A program made the position numbers and the translations under genes. Below are positions 23,501-35,040 of a stretch of 64,000 bases of DNA, piece after piece (positions within the stretch are counted from its first letter, which is position 1; each line of letters starts with the position of its first letter). Under the pieces are notes generated by a model. That model was not told the origin of the DNA. It saw nothing but the letters and a program-made list of their open reading frames with translations, and did no database searches. This DNA is from Ricinus communis (Eukaryota > Streptophyta > Magnoliopsida > Malpighiales > Euphorbiaceae): the NCBI RefSeq assembly GCF_019578655.1, contig NC_063262.1:12035582-12099581 (forward strand). Reading direction: 5' to 3'.

Positions 23501-26500
23501 GCTTCTTTCTTGCGTGCTGGTGCTACTAAGGTGCTGTGCTAGAATGGAATTTTGTTGAATTTGGAAGTCTCCTTTCATAAATAAAGTTCACATTTTGCAG
23601 GCAATTGAGCTTGTAGCTAAGGCGCAAAAATACCAAGCTTCTGCTCAAAATGCACAATCCATCCCATCCCAATATGACTTAGAAAGTAATTTTAATATGT
23701 GAGTTTTCTTCTCTTGGACTTTTGATGAAATTCCCTGGGTAACAATATATATCCCTAATTATTTTTCTGGGCAGAAATTGATGGTTGTATGTTGTAATAA
23801 CACATGTTCAGTTAGATCCATTTGTGGTAACCTTTATGTAGAGTTATAGGTAACCACCTAACTTGAGACAATGTGAGATCTTAAGTCACTAGAGCGTTTT
23901 CTTTTTCCTCACTTTTTGACGTTCAATTTTGTTACTACATAAATGCTGTCGTTTTGCTATTTCTTTTGGTTTCAGCACAATGTTGTCTACATCTATCAGT
24001 TTGAAGCCTGTCAATTGTTTTTTTTCCCGAACAATAGCGTTAGCGCGCACTTGGCATTCATTTTGGAGTGTGGATGATTATGTTTAATGGGTTGAAAGGA
24101 AAGGAATGAAACTTTTTCACACTGCCACCACATCAATTCTGTTGCCAATACCTTTAGTACTTAAGTATAAGGAAAAAGAAGAAGAAGGAGAAGAAGAAAG
24201 CCATAATAACAAATGTTTCATCTTTCTTACATTAGTCTTAATCCCATGTCAGAAACAATTAACTAATTAACACTAACTATTCACCTCCATTTTTTCCATC
24301 CCATAAAGTTGGTATGTAAAAGAATGGCAAGTTTCTAGTGGATTTATAATTTTCGTGATACATCATATTACAGTATTACTCTGTTTTTAAAATACATCTT
24401 GATGCATGCTCCAATTACCAAGTAAGCTTAACTGGTTAAAGTTGACCACTATTATTCCTTCCATCTTGTCCACAACCATCTATGGTATATGCAAAAAAGT
24501 TGGAAAAGGAGACTTGAAAGTTTATAGAATTAATAAAATCAACTTTAATTTGCTAAGATGTAGAAATTCTGATCTTTCGTATTATTATTGTTGTTGTTGT
24601 TGTTGTTGTTGTTGAATCTGGGTTCTATAATGAACATGTCCAATAAATTTAAATTTGATTAATTTGTTATATGTAATAATATTTCTAACTATCTAAATAT
24701 CTTTAAGGAATGTCTAGGTTCTAGATTTATCAACCACAGGTTTGTTATATGCGAAAAAACTTTTAGGACCAACAATTACAAGGGATGGTAAAAATTTACT
24801 AATCAACAAAATTTATATTACCGTTGATAGTATAGTGAAAAGAAATATGAAAACTGTGAAAAGTTTGTAATTTCATTTAGAATATGAAAAAGATATATTT
24901 AGGAAAGAAATACTTAATAGATAATAATAATGCTGTGTAGTATTTGCTTTTATATGCTTTGGGATATTGCATTTTACATTTTTTATGATATTGATATGAT
25001 TCTTTTGATATTTGCTAAGTTAATGTATAAACATTAAAAACATATTAGTTCACTACAAGATTCACAAATCAATTTAATAGAAAATCTACCATTAGAGTCT
25101 CAAATGAAGTTTATCTTATGATCATTTATTTGATAAAGCATCCTGATAAAGAATCCATTAAATATAATAAAACTTGGGAATACTTATAACTTTTTAATTG
25201 GCAATAGGATTTCTTAGCAATAAATTGATCTTAAACTTTTTTTTTTAATGTAGCATATAGAACGTATTTGTTAAAATATTTACATTATAAAATGTACGAG
25301 TTTCTAATGTATTACTAATTATCATGCATAGAACATTTGACAAGGATATTAGAAGTTATAACCATACAAGTAAATTCTCTCAATATTATGAGTTCATATC
25401 ATCTATTTATTGCATTTTTATAATAGATACATACACACTTGACATAAATTTTTAGAATTTCTAAAAGATGCATGAAGTTGTAAGTTGTGTGAACACATTT
25501 ATTTATATAACTTTTAGTCTTTTCCATTCTATTCAAATGCATACTTGGAATTTATTTGACTAACAAATTTCACGATTCTTATAACATTTAGATGTGGGTC
25601 AAGTTACTTAAAATTGTACCATAACTCGTTCGATAATTACATATTTCTAATCTATTATGTCATCATCATAATAAGTGGGATGAGAAACTACAATTATACA
25701 TTTTTCTTTTGTTTACACCTTTTAAAAACTTAATTATTCATATGAGAATTTATTTTTAAAAGTCATGGGCACATATTTAAAGTGCAATTAAGGAGTTCTT
25801 GAAAACCCTACAGCCAACGGAAAATGAAATGTGTTTTGATAATATAGTAATATATAAATATTCTATCTGGTTTAGAACATTTGGCTGTCCTTTTTTACCT
25901 GTGTGAATGTCTTGAAAACAGTTGTGCTCTTATTCATGTTTAATCACCACATGGGCAGGGGTCAGGTAGCAGTGGGGAGGGGGTGAAGTATGTATATGGT
26001 GATAGTTTAGCTTGCCTCAGACTTTTATCTACATTACGTGGCCTTTTCTTGGACTTCTGCTTATACCAGTATTTTGACAGGTTTCTTGAATCTGCACGTC
26101 AATTAAACAAATCTTTGGGGATACCTAAACATACTAATATAGGATATACAAAGAGATATATGCAGCACTTACAGGTATTTGTCCACTGCAGCTTGGTATA
26201 CTTTTACATATTAATCTTTGGACATCCCTATGTTTCGACTTGAATATTGCTTGTTTCTTTGGCATCTCTTTATCTTTTCATGTACTGCAAATTGTTTGAT
26301 GATGACCTTCTAAATCGCATGGATATTAAAGTTTCTGAAGAAAAGAATTTTTCTATTCTATTCATGTATAAATGGTTGTACAATCCTAGGTATTTTATAT
26401 TTACTCTTAGCTAAACTGAGGACTGAACAATAGCGAATTTCCTTTTCTAATTCTAGCAAGGCCCTAACTTTTAGGATCTGATCTAATCCGGTTGCAATAT

Positions 26501-29166
26501 TAAACATATATTATATTTCCTAACAGAAAATGTTAATTAATTTCTCATGGCAGAATTGAACTTGATTAATGTTGATGGAAAATTTTTTGTTTGAAATGCA
26601 CCAGTGTATTTTTATTTAAGCCTCTGTCTTGGTGCATGCTATCAGCTAATCTCATAATCCATACTGCATTTGAGCTCTAAGTGAGAAGATCGTAGTTTAG
26701 ATTTGAAATTTAGCTCACATAAAAATTAATTAATGTATCATTGGCTGGTGCTTTAGGCTATAAGATCAACTTCAAGATGCCGACTTTGTTTGCTCAATGG
26801 GTTCTTTCAAGTAAAATTCATCACTATGATTTCTAGGTACTTTAGTCATTTGTTACTTGCCAATATTGATACATAGTATTTAATTGACGTGGAATGTTTG
26901 ACATTATGGAATGGGCTGCTATTATATCCAAAATACAATTTTGACTCATTGTATTGGAAAGTATAAATTTTAAAATTAGATGAAAAAGAAGGTCCACTGT
27001 GTTCAAGAATCAGGTGAAATTTCTATCCCAAATGTGCATAATAATCTAATAGATACTTCTTGAGTTTGGATATATATTAGGCAAGAGACTCAATTATGTC
27101 ATTTTTGTCACTTCTTCCACAAAGAAATACACTTTTTAATTGCTTATTCTTCTAACTACATGTTGTATTTAGGTATTGGGCCTAATTACTAATTAAATCC
27201 TGAATTTTACACTTGTTAACAATTTTATCCAATTGTTTTAAAATTTTAAAACAAATACCTATACTTTCAATTTATTTTCAGAAACATTTTGCGGTAACAA
27301 TTTTTGAAATATTACAATGAGAAAAATGACATGGCAAGTCAATTCTGCTTATTAACATAAAATTTAGTGAGTTAATAAAAAATTTGTTGTATTTAGATGT
27401 AAAATATGTGAAAAAATATACATACATGAGATTTTTAGTGGTCATGTTATTAAGTTTAGGATAAACTATTTGTGTTGATTCATAATTATTATTCTTATAG
27501 TAAGTACAATCAACTTCCTACATTATTTTTTTACTGTGAAACTTTAAAAATTGTCATCGAAAAGTATTTTTGAAAATAAATCAAAAGAATGAATATTTAT
27601 TTTAAAATTTTGAAACAATTGGATAAAATTGTTAAGAAGTGTAAAGTTCATGACTTCATTTGTAATTAGGCCTAGTTATTGTGTTACTTTTAGAATGTTA
27701 AACCAATTGCTACATTGATTAACTATAGTTTTCCTATGTATGCTTGTGGCACAAACAGCAATTGCTACATTGACTAACAACAATTACTTTTAGAATGTTA
27801 AACCAATTACTACATTGACTAACTATAGTTTTCCTATGTATGCTTGTGGCACAAACAGCAAATATCACAAAGAGTTAATAGCATGAAGGAAGACTTCAGC
27901 TGTGAGATTGGGAAAGGACCGAAAGGTTAAATTTATGAAATTCTTGGCTTATTGATATATGTTCTCTTTGAGTTACCCTAATTTACTGATAATATCATTT
28001 GAATAATCTCTATGGAAAAGAGTGACATGAGCTGGAATATGCATTTTGTCTTTTGTTATTGCTATTTTAAGCTTTAGAAGTTGGTATATGTCACAAGTAC
28101 ATGGTTGTTTAAGCTTTAGACAGCTTACAAATTTCACATCTGTAAGAAAACAGGATTAGAAGGTGGGAAAATGATAACCTGCCACTTGGAGTGTCAGGCT
28201 TTTTTTATATAGTTTGTCTATAGACCACTCAAATGCACATGGTAACCTCCTTGTTGGCAACCTGTGCATCACATATGTTAGTTCTTGAAATAAAAGCCAT
28301 ATTCGACAAAGTTCTTTTACTAAAATTGAGAAGATACAGTAGGTTGTAAAATTTAATTTATCATTTGGCTTATTTAATGGGATTTAGATTCACTTGTTGA
28401 TATCACTCAATCATTTAATTCTTTTTTTTCTTCTGCACTACTTTAAATGTAAGGTCTTACTGTATACTATTTTGGTTTTTTTCATATTAGGACATAGGAG
28501 CCCCGTTGGTTATGGGAATATATTAGTAAAAGGAATGATTTAGTTCTTGTTTATAAACCTTTAGTCCAAATTGGACATAAACCTCTAGTCCAAGTTGGAC
28601 GTCTTTGGAAAAAAAAAGAAGGTTTCTGTAGTGTTTGTAAAAGTGATTTTCTATAACTGGTTAATTTAATTGGTATGACATCATACATTTGCATAATTTA
28701 GAGCTTCCTTTTTCCTTCAATTGCATGTGGAGGTTCTGTTGGTCCAATGTTGATTGTTATTTATTCTATATTTTGCACCAACTGCCATAATAATGTTGCT
28801 GCTATTTGTGCTTTTTGCTCAATATTGTAAACCTTTTATTCTTCTCCAGAGAGTTTCACCCAGCTTTCCAGTGGGAGTATGCCATTATCAGAGCTGCATT
28901 TTCCTATTCAGCTACCTGATCAACAACAAACTGGGGGGAACACCTTGAACAATGATAACCATTCTGTACAGAGAAATATCGAGCCACCTTCTACAAGCAG
29001 TGACATTGCAAGTGCAGGCAACTCCTATAGTACCACTCCCTCTGTCACTGCTGGTGCTGAGCTTCTCCATCAGAATTCAATGGACTTGCGGATTGAGAAT
29101 CCACATAACAATCCTGGCAGTCCTTATCCTGGGACATATGGGTTCTTCAACCACTTCACAAGCTGA
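19800..29166 (+). CDS. SEUSS-like transcriptional co-regulator paralog, shortened
   Basis: Nine coding exons: 19800-20906, 21007-21123, 21616-21664, 22353-22567, 22660-22728, 23601-23698, 26081-26174, 27859-27925, 28850-29166. All introns have GT-AG ends, and phases join without a break to give about 710 residues. SEUSS and SEUSS-like proteins are plant co-repressors that pair with LEUNIG-type proteins in the nucleus to control floral and other developmental genes. Exon 1 encodes a glutamine-rich region. Exons 2-7 encode the LIM-binding/dimerisation core: DNNMEFWHKFVLEFFTHNAR, WDCELCNQKHVHGYEAT with its CxxC, ESQNSSGQIVLRYPRA, VRVVRYGQLRIVFSRDLK, ICSWEFC, FLESARQLNKSLG and IGYTKRY. Exon 9 keeps LLHQNSM. 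The sequence is nearer SEUSS than the SLK proteins, but Arabidopsis SEUSS is about 877 residues and this one ends early. The ATG at 19800 is simply the first available one; the ancestral start at 19519 is broken. The gene may be a shortened functional paralog or a young pseudogene. Confidence 0.85.
24581..24614 (+). repeat. ATT/GTT microsatellite in intron 6
   Basis: (ATT)3 runs into about eight TTG/GTT units. It is a simple trinucleotide repeat in the long sixth intron of the SEUSS paralog and a likely length-variable site. Confidence 0.9.
27179..27672. mobile_element. Mutator-type MITE in SEUSS intron 7
   Basis: A 494-bp non-coding element with long terminal inverted repeats. The left arm starts GGCCTAATTAC and the right arm ends GTAATTAGGCC. 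Arm similarity extends about 130 bp (shared blocks TTAACAATTTTATCCAATTG, AAAATTTTAAAA and ATTTATTTTCA). It is flanked by 9-bp direct repeats, TAGGTATTG at 27170-27178 and TAGTTATTG at 27673-27681 (8 of 9 match). The 9-bp target duplication with long inverted repeats is typical of Mutator-like elements. No transposase is present, so it would depend on one elsewhere. Confidence 0.8.
27684..27861 (+). repeat. 100-bp tandem duplication carrying the exon 8 acceptor
   Basis: TTACTTTTAGAATGTTAAAC starts at 27684 and again at 27784. The two copies, exactly 100 bp apart, both end in GGCACAAACAGCAA. The downstream AG at 27857-27858 is the acceptor that continues into exon 8. The upstream copy at 27757-27758 is followed by intron-like sequence. 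A decoy acceptor therefore sits 100 bp before the real one. Confidence 0.9.
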
Positions 29167-29548
29167 GCATGATCCTTCTTCATTCTCATCATCAACGCCA
29201 TCTTCTACAACTCCAAAGAAATAATGATTTCTTCACAATAAAGTGGGGGAGGTATCATGGTGAGTGTTCTGAAGGGGATATTGTGACTAACATGATGAAA
29301 CATAAAAATGTTAATGGTAATTGCTTTGCAGGCAGGATACGGTAGTCTTAAATTGAAGTACTATGGTGATGGGGGGTCATGGAAATTGGGTGCTCTGCCG
29401 TTTCACTAGTCAGTTACTTGGTATACTTGTAAGGCTTGCTTTATTTGAAATCCCCCTAGAGTTTAGTTTCTTTTTTGCTGAGATACTCATGGCACGTGCT
29501 TCTATGTTCTCTGCTGATGGATTATTTTTATTGGTGACACAACGTGCA
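29130..29548 (+). pseudogene. frameshifted C-terminus and 3' flank of the SEUSS paralog
   Basis: After SPYPG the main frame ends at the TGA at 29164-29166. A +1 frame (GSSTTSQAEHDPSSFSSSTP, ending at the TAA at 29222-29224) resembles the serine/proline-rich segment that follows SPYGG in SEUSS proteins. A small indel near 29130-29140 is therefore the probable cause of the early stop. Between 29225 and 29548 no convincing further exon was found. The retroelement insertion begins directly at 29549. Confidence 0.6.
29544..29548 (+). repeat. target-site duplication GTGCA (left)
   Basis: GTGCA sits directly before TGATATAGATGA at 29549 and recurs at 41540-41544 directly after the closing CATCA. 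Five base pairs is the usual duplication length for Ty3/gypsy integration. Confidence 0.85.
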
Positions 29549-30206
29549 TGATATAGATGATTTTATGCATGTTTGTTGACTGTTTATCAGTCGTTTATTC
29601 GTGTACTTGAGTCATATTTATTCCTGTTTGATCGCACTTTGGTATGTTTATGAGTTTTTCAGGTTTTCGGACTCATTGATAGGAAATTGATTGATTTTTG
29701 GGCAGAAACTAAGCTATTTTGATGATTTACGCATATTAGATGTTCGTTGGATTCGATTCCTTGTTGGTGCACATTTCGAGGCTTTTACACGGGCCGTAGC
29801 ACGGCCTCCCTTGGACGTTTTTGAAAATTTGCATTTTTGGATGTTTATGCCGTTGCGCAGGCACTTTGTAAAATGAATAGCCATGTGCCACTCTGCAATA
29901 TGAACGGCCCCTGCAACGGGCACAAACATCTAAAAATGCAAATCTTAAAAAATGTCCAAGGGAGGTCGTGCCATGGCTCGTGCAAATATGCATGGGCCGT
30001 GCAAAAGCCTCGAAATGCGTGCCAATAAGGAATCGAATTCGACGAACATCTAATATGCGTAAATCATCAAAATAGCTTGGTCTCTGCCCGGAAATCAATC
30101 AATTTCCTATCAAGGAGTCTGAAAACCTGAAAAACTCATAAACATACCAAAGTGCGATCAAACAGGAATAAATGCCGATAGACATGCATAGAATCATCTA
30201 TATCGA
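29549..30206. mobile_element. LTR-head palindrome at the left end
   Basis: 29549-~29865 matches the first ~260 bp of the LTR at 40256. From ~29905 to 30206 the same sequence returns reversed, ending at ATCTATATC just before TACCCCACACTTAAGCG. Both arms also share about 90 bp (GGACGTTTTTGAAAATTTGC) that is absent from the right LTR, where CCTCCCT runs straight into the TATAAATAG box. The turn lies near 29883 with a ~40-bp unpaired centre. The LTR's TATA, R and U5 parts are absent here. Confidence 0.8.
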
Positions 30207-30803
30207 ATTACCCCACACTTAAGCGTTTGCTTGTCCTCAAGCAATTAACAACTCACTCCTCAAACAGATACCAAATAACTCAATCAAATACATTGCAGGA
30301 AGTTAGCTTAAAACAAATCTCAAAACTCCGTAACAAATTTCCTCACAATTCCCGAATCACTAAATCCTTGAGAAAGAGAACAAAGTTAATAAAGCTGCTA
30401 AAATTAAAATGATAAACCATCAAAACTGAGAATTTGAGAACCATGCCTAACAAGATGTCATTCAAAACACACAAGTGTATATAGGTGAAAGAAGATCGCT
30501 AAGCTCTCAACGCAAAAATACAAAAAAAAGTGCCTAACATAAGCTTGCTCATAGATCCAATGGGTCTTGAGCTAGGTTGTAATGGGGTTAAGGTAGGGTA
30601 TGGAGAAATATGGAAAGTAGGCTAAAAGTTGCTGAAAAATTATGTAGGTAATGCAAGAAAATAGCCAAGGATTAAATGCTGTACCAAAAATGATCACTAA
30701 GTTGCTCCAACAATAAGATGATGCTTGAAATGAACTAAAACGGTCTTTATTTTATTGCTTTTGTTGATTGGTGGTTGTTTAGATTATCGGTTTCAGGTAG
30801 TTT

Positions 30804-31890
30804 ATGACCATGAGCTCTAACCCTGATCCCATAGAACCCTTATCTGACCTAGAGCATTCTATCAGATTATTGAGACGACGTTTGCAAGCAGTTGAGGAGG
30901 AGATCAGAGTTACAGTTCAGGTTCATAGAGCTAACGTGATAGAGAACCACAACCCCTAGGCCGATGACGATTAGAGGACGAGGTACGAGTTTGCTCGACC
31001 ATCTTTGGATGGGACGCAAATTAGTATAGTCAGACCTCCTGTAGCGGCCAACAATTTTGAGATAAAGACTAATGTTATCCAGATGATCCAGCAGAGTGTG
31101 TAGTTCGGAGGGTTGCCCAACGAGGATCCCAATGCACATATCGCCAACTTTTTGGAGATTTGTGACATATTCAAGATAAATGGAACAACCGATGACGCCA
31201 TTCAGCTGAGATTATTTCCATTTTCCTTGAGGGACAGAGCAAAGAGATGGTTGTAATCTCTTCCACAGCAGACGATTACTACCTGGACGGCGTTGGCAGA
31301 AAAATTTTCTTTATAAGTATTTTTCTCCTGCTAAAACTGCTAAACTTAGAAATGACATATCTTCTTTTGTGCAGTTTGATGATGAGAGCATGTACGATGC
31401 ATGAGAAAGGTTTAAGGATCTTTGAGATACTGCCCACATCACGGATTGCCAGTGTGGATACAGGTTTAGACCTTCTACAGCGGGTTGAACCTTGCGATGA
31501 GGCAGATGGTGGATGCTGCAACAGGTGGGGCGCTAAATAGTAAGACGCCCGAGCAGGCTTAGAACTTGATAGAGGAAATGCCCATGAACAATTATCAGTG
31601 GCAATCCTTTAGGAGCCGACTAGGAAGACAGGGAGTGGTCAACTAAGTGGATTCTACAGCAGCCTTGGCAGCTCAGGTGGAGCTTCTAACCAAAAAGATT
31701 GACCAACTCAGATCTGGTTCATGCAATGACGTTGGTCGAGTTTTATGGTGGCCCGCACTACAAAGGTAAACTGCATCATGGGAGGTATGTCTGCTTCATC
31801 TTCTTCTACTTTTCCATCTGTTTTTGCTGTGTCTTCTGATGTTGAGCAGGTTGATTATATGGGGAATGCCCCAGGGTAGTAGAACAACCC
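30804..31890 (+). pseudogene. gag, left arm of the palindromic element
   Basis: Starts MTMSSNPDPIEPLSDLEHSI at 30804; the first frame stops near 30957. Gag core pieces follow at 31110-31260 ([35 protein letters not shown]). Stops and shifts are frequent. About 670 bp present in the right arm (37870-38542) are missing at about 31892, where AACAACCCTT joins TTGAGCAACAAG. This removes the gag C-terminus and linker. Confidence 0.75.
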
Positions 31891-31938
31891 TTTTGAGCAA
31901 CAAGAGGAAGTTGGAGGATCTTGGTCAGGTAGTACTTA

Positions 31939-34900
31939 ATGAGGAGTGTTCAACTATACAAGCTGCCACTCAAGCGACGAGATCCAGAGAGTTTTACTAT
32001 CCCTTGTGTGATTGGCGATTTGCTAATTAGTGGTGCAATGGCCGATTTAGGAGCTAGTATTAATTTGATGCTCACTAGTTTGTTTGCTAAGTTAGGGTTG
32101 CATGAACCCAAGCCTACTAGGATGAGCATTAGCTAAGATTCTAGAGGTATTGTTGAGGATGTACTTATGAAGGTGGATAATTTATCTTTCCTGTGGACTT
32201 TGTGGTGATGGATATGGAGGGTGAGAGCGATGTGCCTCTTATCTTGGGTAGGCCTGTCCTAGCTACATCGAGGCCTATTATCGATGTAAGCGATGGGAAG
32301 CTTAAGCTTAAAGTTGATTATGAGACCATTACCTTTGACCTAGCCACTTCTATGAGACAATCACTAGACCATGATGATGCTGTGTATTCTGTTAATGTGA
32401 TTGATGATGTGGTTGAGTCCCATTTGCAGGAAATGTTATGTTCTGACCCTTTGCATGTAGCATTAGCTGAGGATGAGGAGGAGTTGTCCAACGAGCAAGT
32501 GTTGGAGCAACTTGTTGTTTTATTAGCTTCTGAGCCGACCTTGTCAACTAATTCTTATCTTTTTCTTGACAGGTCTGGAGTGCAGAAGGTAAAGACTTCA
32601 TTCGAAGACCCACCAGTCTTAGAATTGAAGGAGTTATCGAGCCACTTGATTTATGTCTTCCTGGATGAAGAGAAGCACTTACCAGTGATCATAGCAGCTG
32701 ATCTAACTCCCGAATAACAAGCCATGCTTTTGGAAGTTCTAAGGAAGTATAAGAAGGCCTTTGCCTTTAAGATAGCTGACATCCCAGGTATAAATCCAAG
32801 TTTTTGCTCTCATATGATCTTGTTGGAGGATAGTTTCAGGCCGGTTGTTTAGCCTAAGAGACGGCTCAACGCGAACATGAAAGAAGCGGTGAAGAAGGAG
32901 CTAATTAAAGTTCTTGATGCAGGTTTGATCTATCCCATTTCTGACAGTTCGTGGGTGAGTCCTGTGCAGGTTGTGCCCAAGAAAGGAGGCATGACGGTGG
33001 TAAGGATTGAGAAGGATGAGTTGATCCCGACTCTGACGGTAACGGGCTTCCGAGTTTGCATTGAATACAGGAGGCTTAATGATGTAACTCAGAAGGATCA
33101 TTTCCCTCTTCCTTTTATTGATCAGATGATTGAGCGTTTGGCAGGTCACATGTTTTATTGTTTTCTTGATAGTTTTTCAGGTTATTTCCAGATTCCTATT
33201 GCACCTGAGGACTAAGAGAAGACTACTTTCACGGGATGCATTGCAAGCTACATTTCGTGGTGCATGATGGCTATCTTCGAGGACATAATTGAGGAGTCTA
33301 TGGAGGTATTTATGGATGACTTCTCTGTTTTTGGTGATTCTTTCTCTCTTTGTTTGGCAAATCTTGAGCGCATGTTAGCTAGGTGTATTGAGGCTAACTT
33401 GGTATTGAATTGGAAAAAATGCCATTTCATGGTGAGATAGGGGATTGTGTTAGGGCATAAGATCTCTTAGGCTGGGATAGAGGTGGACAGAGCTAAGATA
33501 GAGGTTATATCTAAGCTACCTCCTCCTAGTACTGTTAAGGCAGATAGGAGTTTTCTAGGCCATCCAGGGTTTTATAGGAGATTTATTAGAGATTTCTCTA
33601 AGATTGCTAGGCCTCTTACTCAGTTGTTAGTTAAGGATGTACCTTTTGTTTTTAATGATGCATGTTTGGCTCCTTTTGAGTTACTTAAGAAACTTATGAC
33701 TACAGCTCTGATCATGGTTTCACCTGATTGGGGGTTGCCTTTTGAGTTAATGTGCGATGCTAGTGATTATACAGTTGGAGCTGTGCTTGAACAGAGGATT
33801 GAAAAGAAGTTCTAACCCATTTATTATGCTAGCAAGACTTTGACAGGAGCCCATGAGCACTACACCACCACAGAGAAGGAGTTATTGGCTGTTGTTTATG
33901 CCTTCGACAAGTTTAGATCATACCTCGTTCTCTCTAAGACCATTGTCTTCACGGACCACTCGACACTGAGGTAATTATTCCTGAAAAATGATGCGAAACC
34001 GAGATTGATTCAGTGGATTCTTTTGTTGCAGGAATTTGATGTCGAGATCAAGTATAAGAAGGGCGCGGAGAATCTGGCAGCGGGCCATTTATCGAGATTG
34101 GAGAATCCTCACTTAGATGCACTTGATGAAACGACCATAGATGATCGATTTTCAGAGGAGCATTTATATGTCACTCAGGTATACACTGATACTCCTTGAT
34201 TTTCAAATTATGCTAACTATTTGGTTGCTAGGGTTCTACCAAAGGGTATGATTTATCAGCAATAGAAGAAATTCTTTGCTGATTTGAAATACTACATTTG
34301 GTAAGATCCCTTTCTGTTTAGAGTGTGTGCAGATCAGATTATTCATCGTTGTGTGTATGGCGAAGAGACTCTCCAAATATTGAGGCACTGCCATGAGGGA
34401 CCTACTGGAGGTCATCAAGCAGCAAACTATACAGCGAGGAAGGTGCTAGAGGCAGGATTCTATTAGCCTACGCTCTTCCAAGACGCATGAAAATTCGTTC
34501 AGGTTTATGATGCTTGTCAGTGCGCAAGTAATATCTCTTCTCGTGATGAGATGCCCCAAACTAGTGTGCAAGTTGTTGAGATTTTTGATGTTTGGGGCAT
34601 CGACTTCATAGGACCCTTTCCCCTCTTCATATAGTAATAAGTATATTCTGGTTGCTGTTGAGTACTTTTCTAAATGGCCTGAAGCTCAGGCTGTGGCCAC
34701 TGATGATGCCAGGGTTGTTTGCAGGTTCCTTAAGCAATTGTTTGCTAGGTTTGGCACACCTAGGGTGCTTATTAGTGATAGAGGAATACATTTATGCAAT
34801 GCCCAATTAGAGAAGGTACTTAAGCGGTACGGGTTACTCAATGGTTTCTCTCCCTATCACCCCTGACTAGTGGGCGGTGTCGAGGTAACTAATAGGGGTA

Positions 34901-35034
34901 TTAAGCGTATTTTAGAGAGAACCGTAGTATCAGTAGGAAGGATTGGGCTCTTAAGTTGGATGATGCATTATGGGCGTTTAGGACTGCTTTTAGGATATCT
35001 ATAGGTTTTACGCCCTATCGTCTTGTTTATGGAA
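31939..35034 (+). pseudogene. pol, left arm: protease, RT, RNase H, integrase
   Basis: Order is canonical for Ty3/gypsy. Protease: GAMADLGASINLMLTSLFAK (about 32031-32090). RT: LIYPISDSSWVSPVQVVPKK, FRVCIEYRRLND, FLDSFSGYFQIPIAPED, then VFMDDFSVFGD carrying the F-x-DD form of the catalytic motif (about 33306-33340). RNase H: LPFELMCDASDYTVGAVL, TTTEKELLAVVYAFDKF. Integrase: zinc-binding H-H-C-C stretch 34385-34530 and core with WGIDF and [13 protein letters not shown], ending at LVYG near 35034 before the C-terminal domain. Stops (for example 33213-33215) and frameshifts abolish function. Confidence 0.85.
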
Positions 35035-35040
35035 ACAACC
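34713..35040 (+). repeat. turn of the palindrome: inverted 8-bp microhomology and spacer
   Basis: GGTTGTTT at 34713-34720 and its reverse complement AAACAACC at 35033-35040 mark the innermost pairing. Before 34713 the left arm reads GATGATGCCA; after 35040 the right arm reads TTGGCATCATC, its complement with one change. The ~312 bp between are integrase sequence present once. Confidence 0.85.

Noticed and set aside
30207..30780. Possible host gene between LTR palindrome and gag
   Set aside because: It is the reverse complement of the retroelement 3'UTR at 39690-40255.
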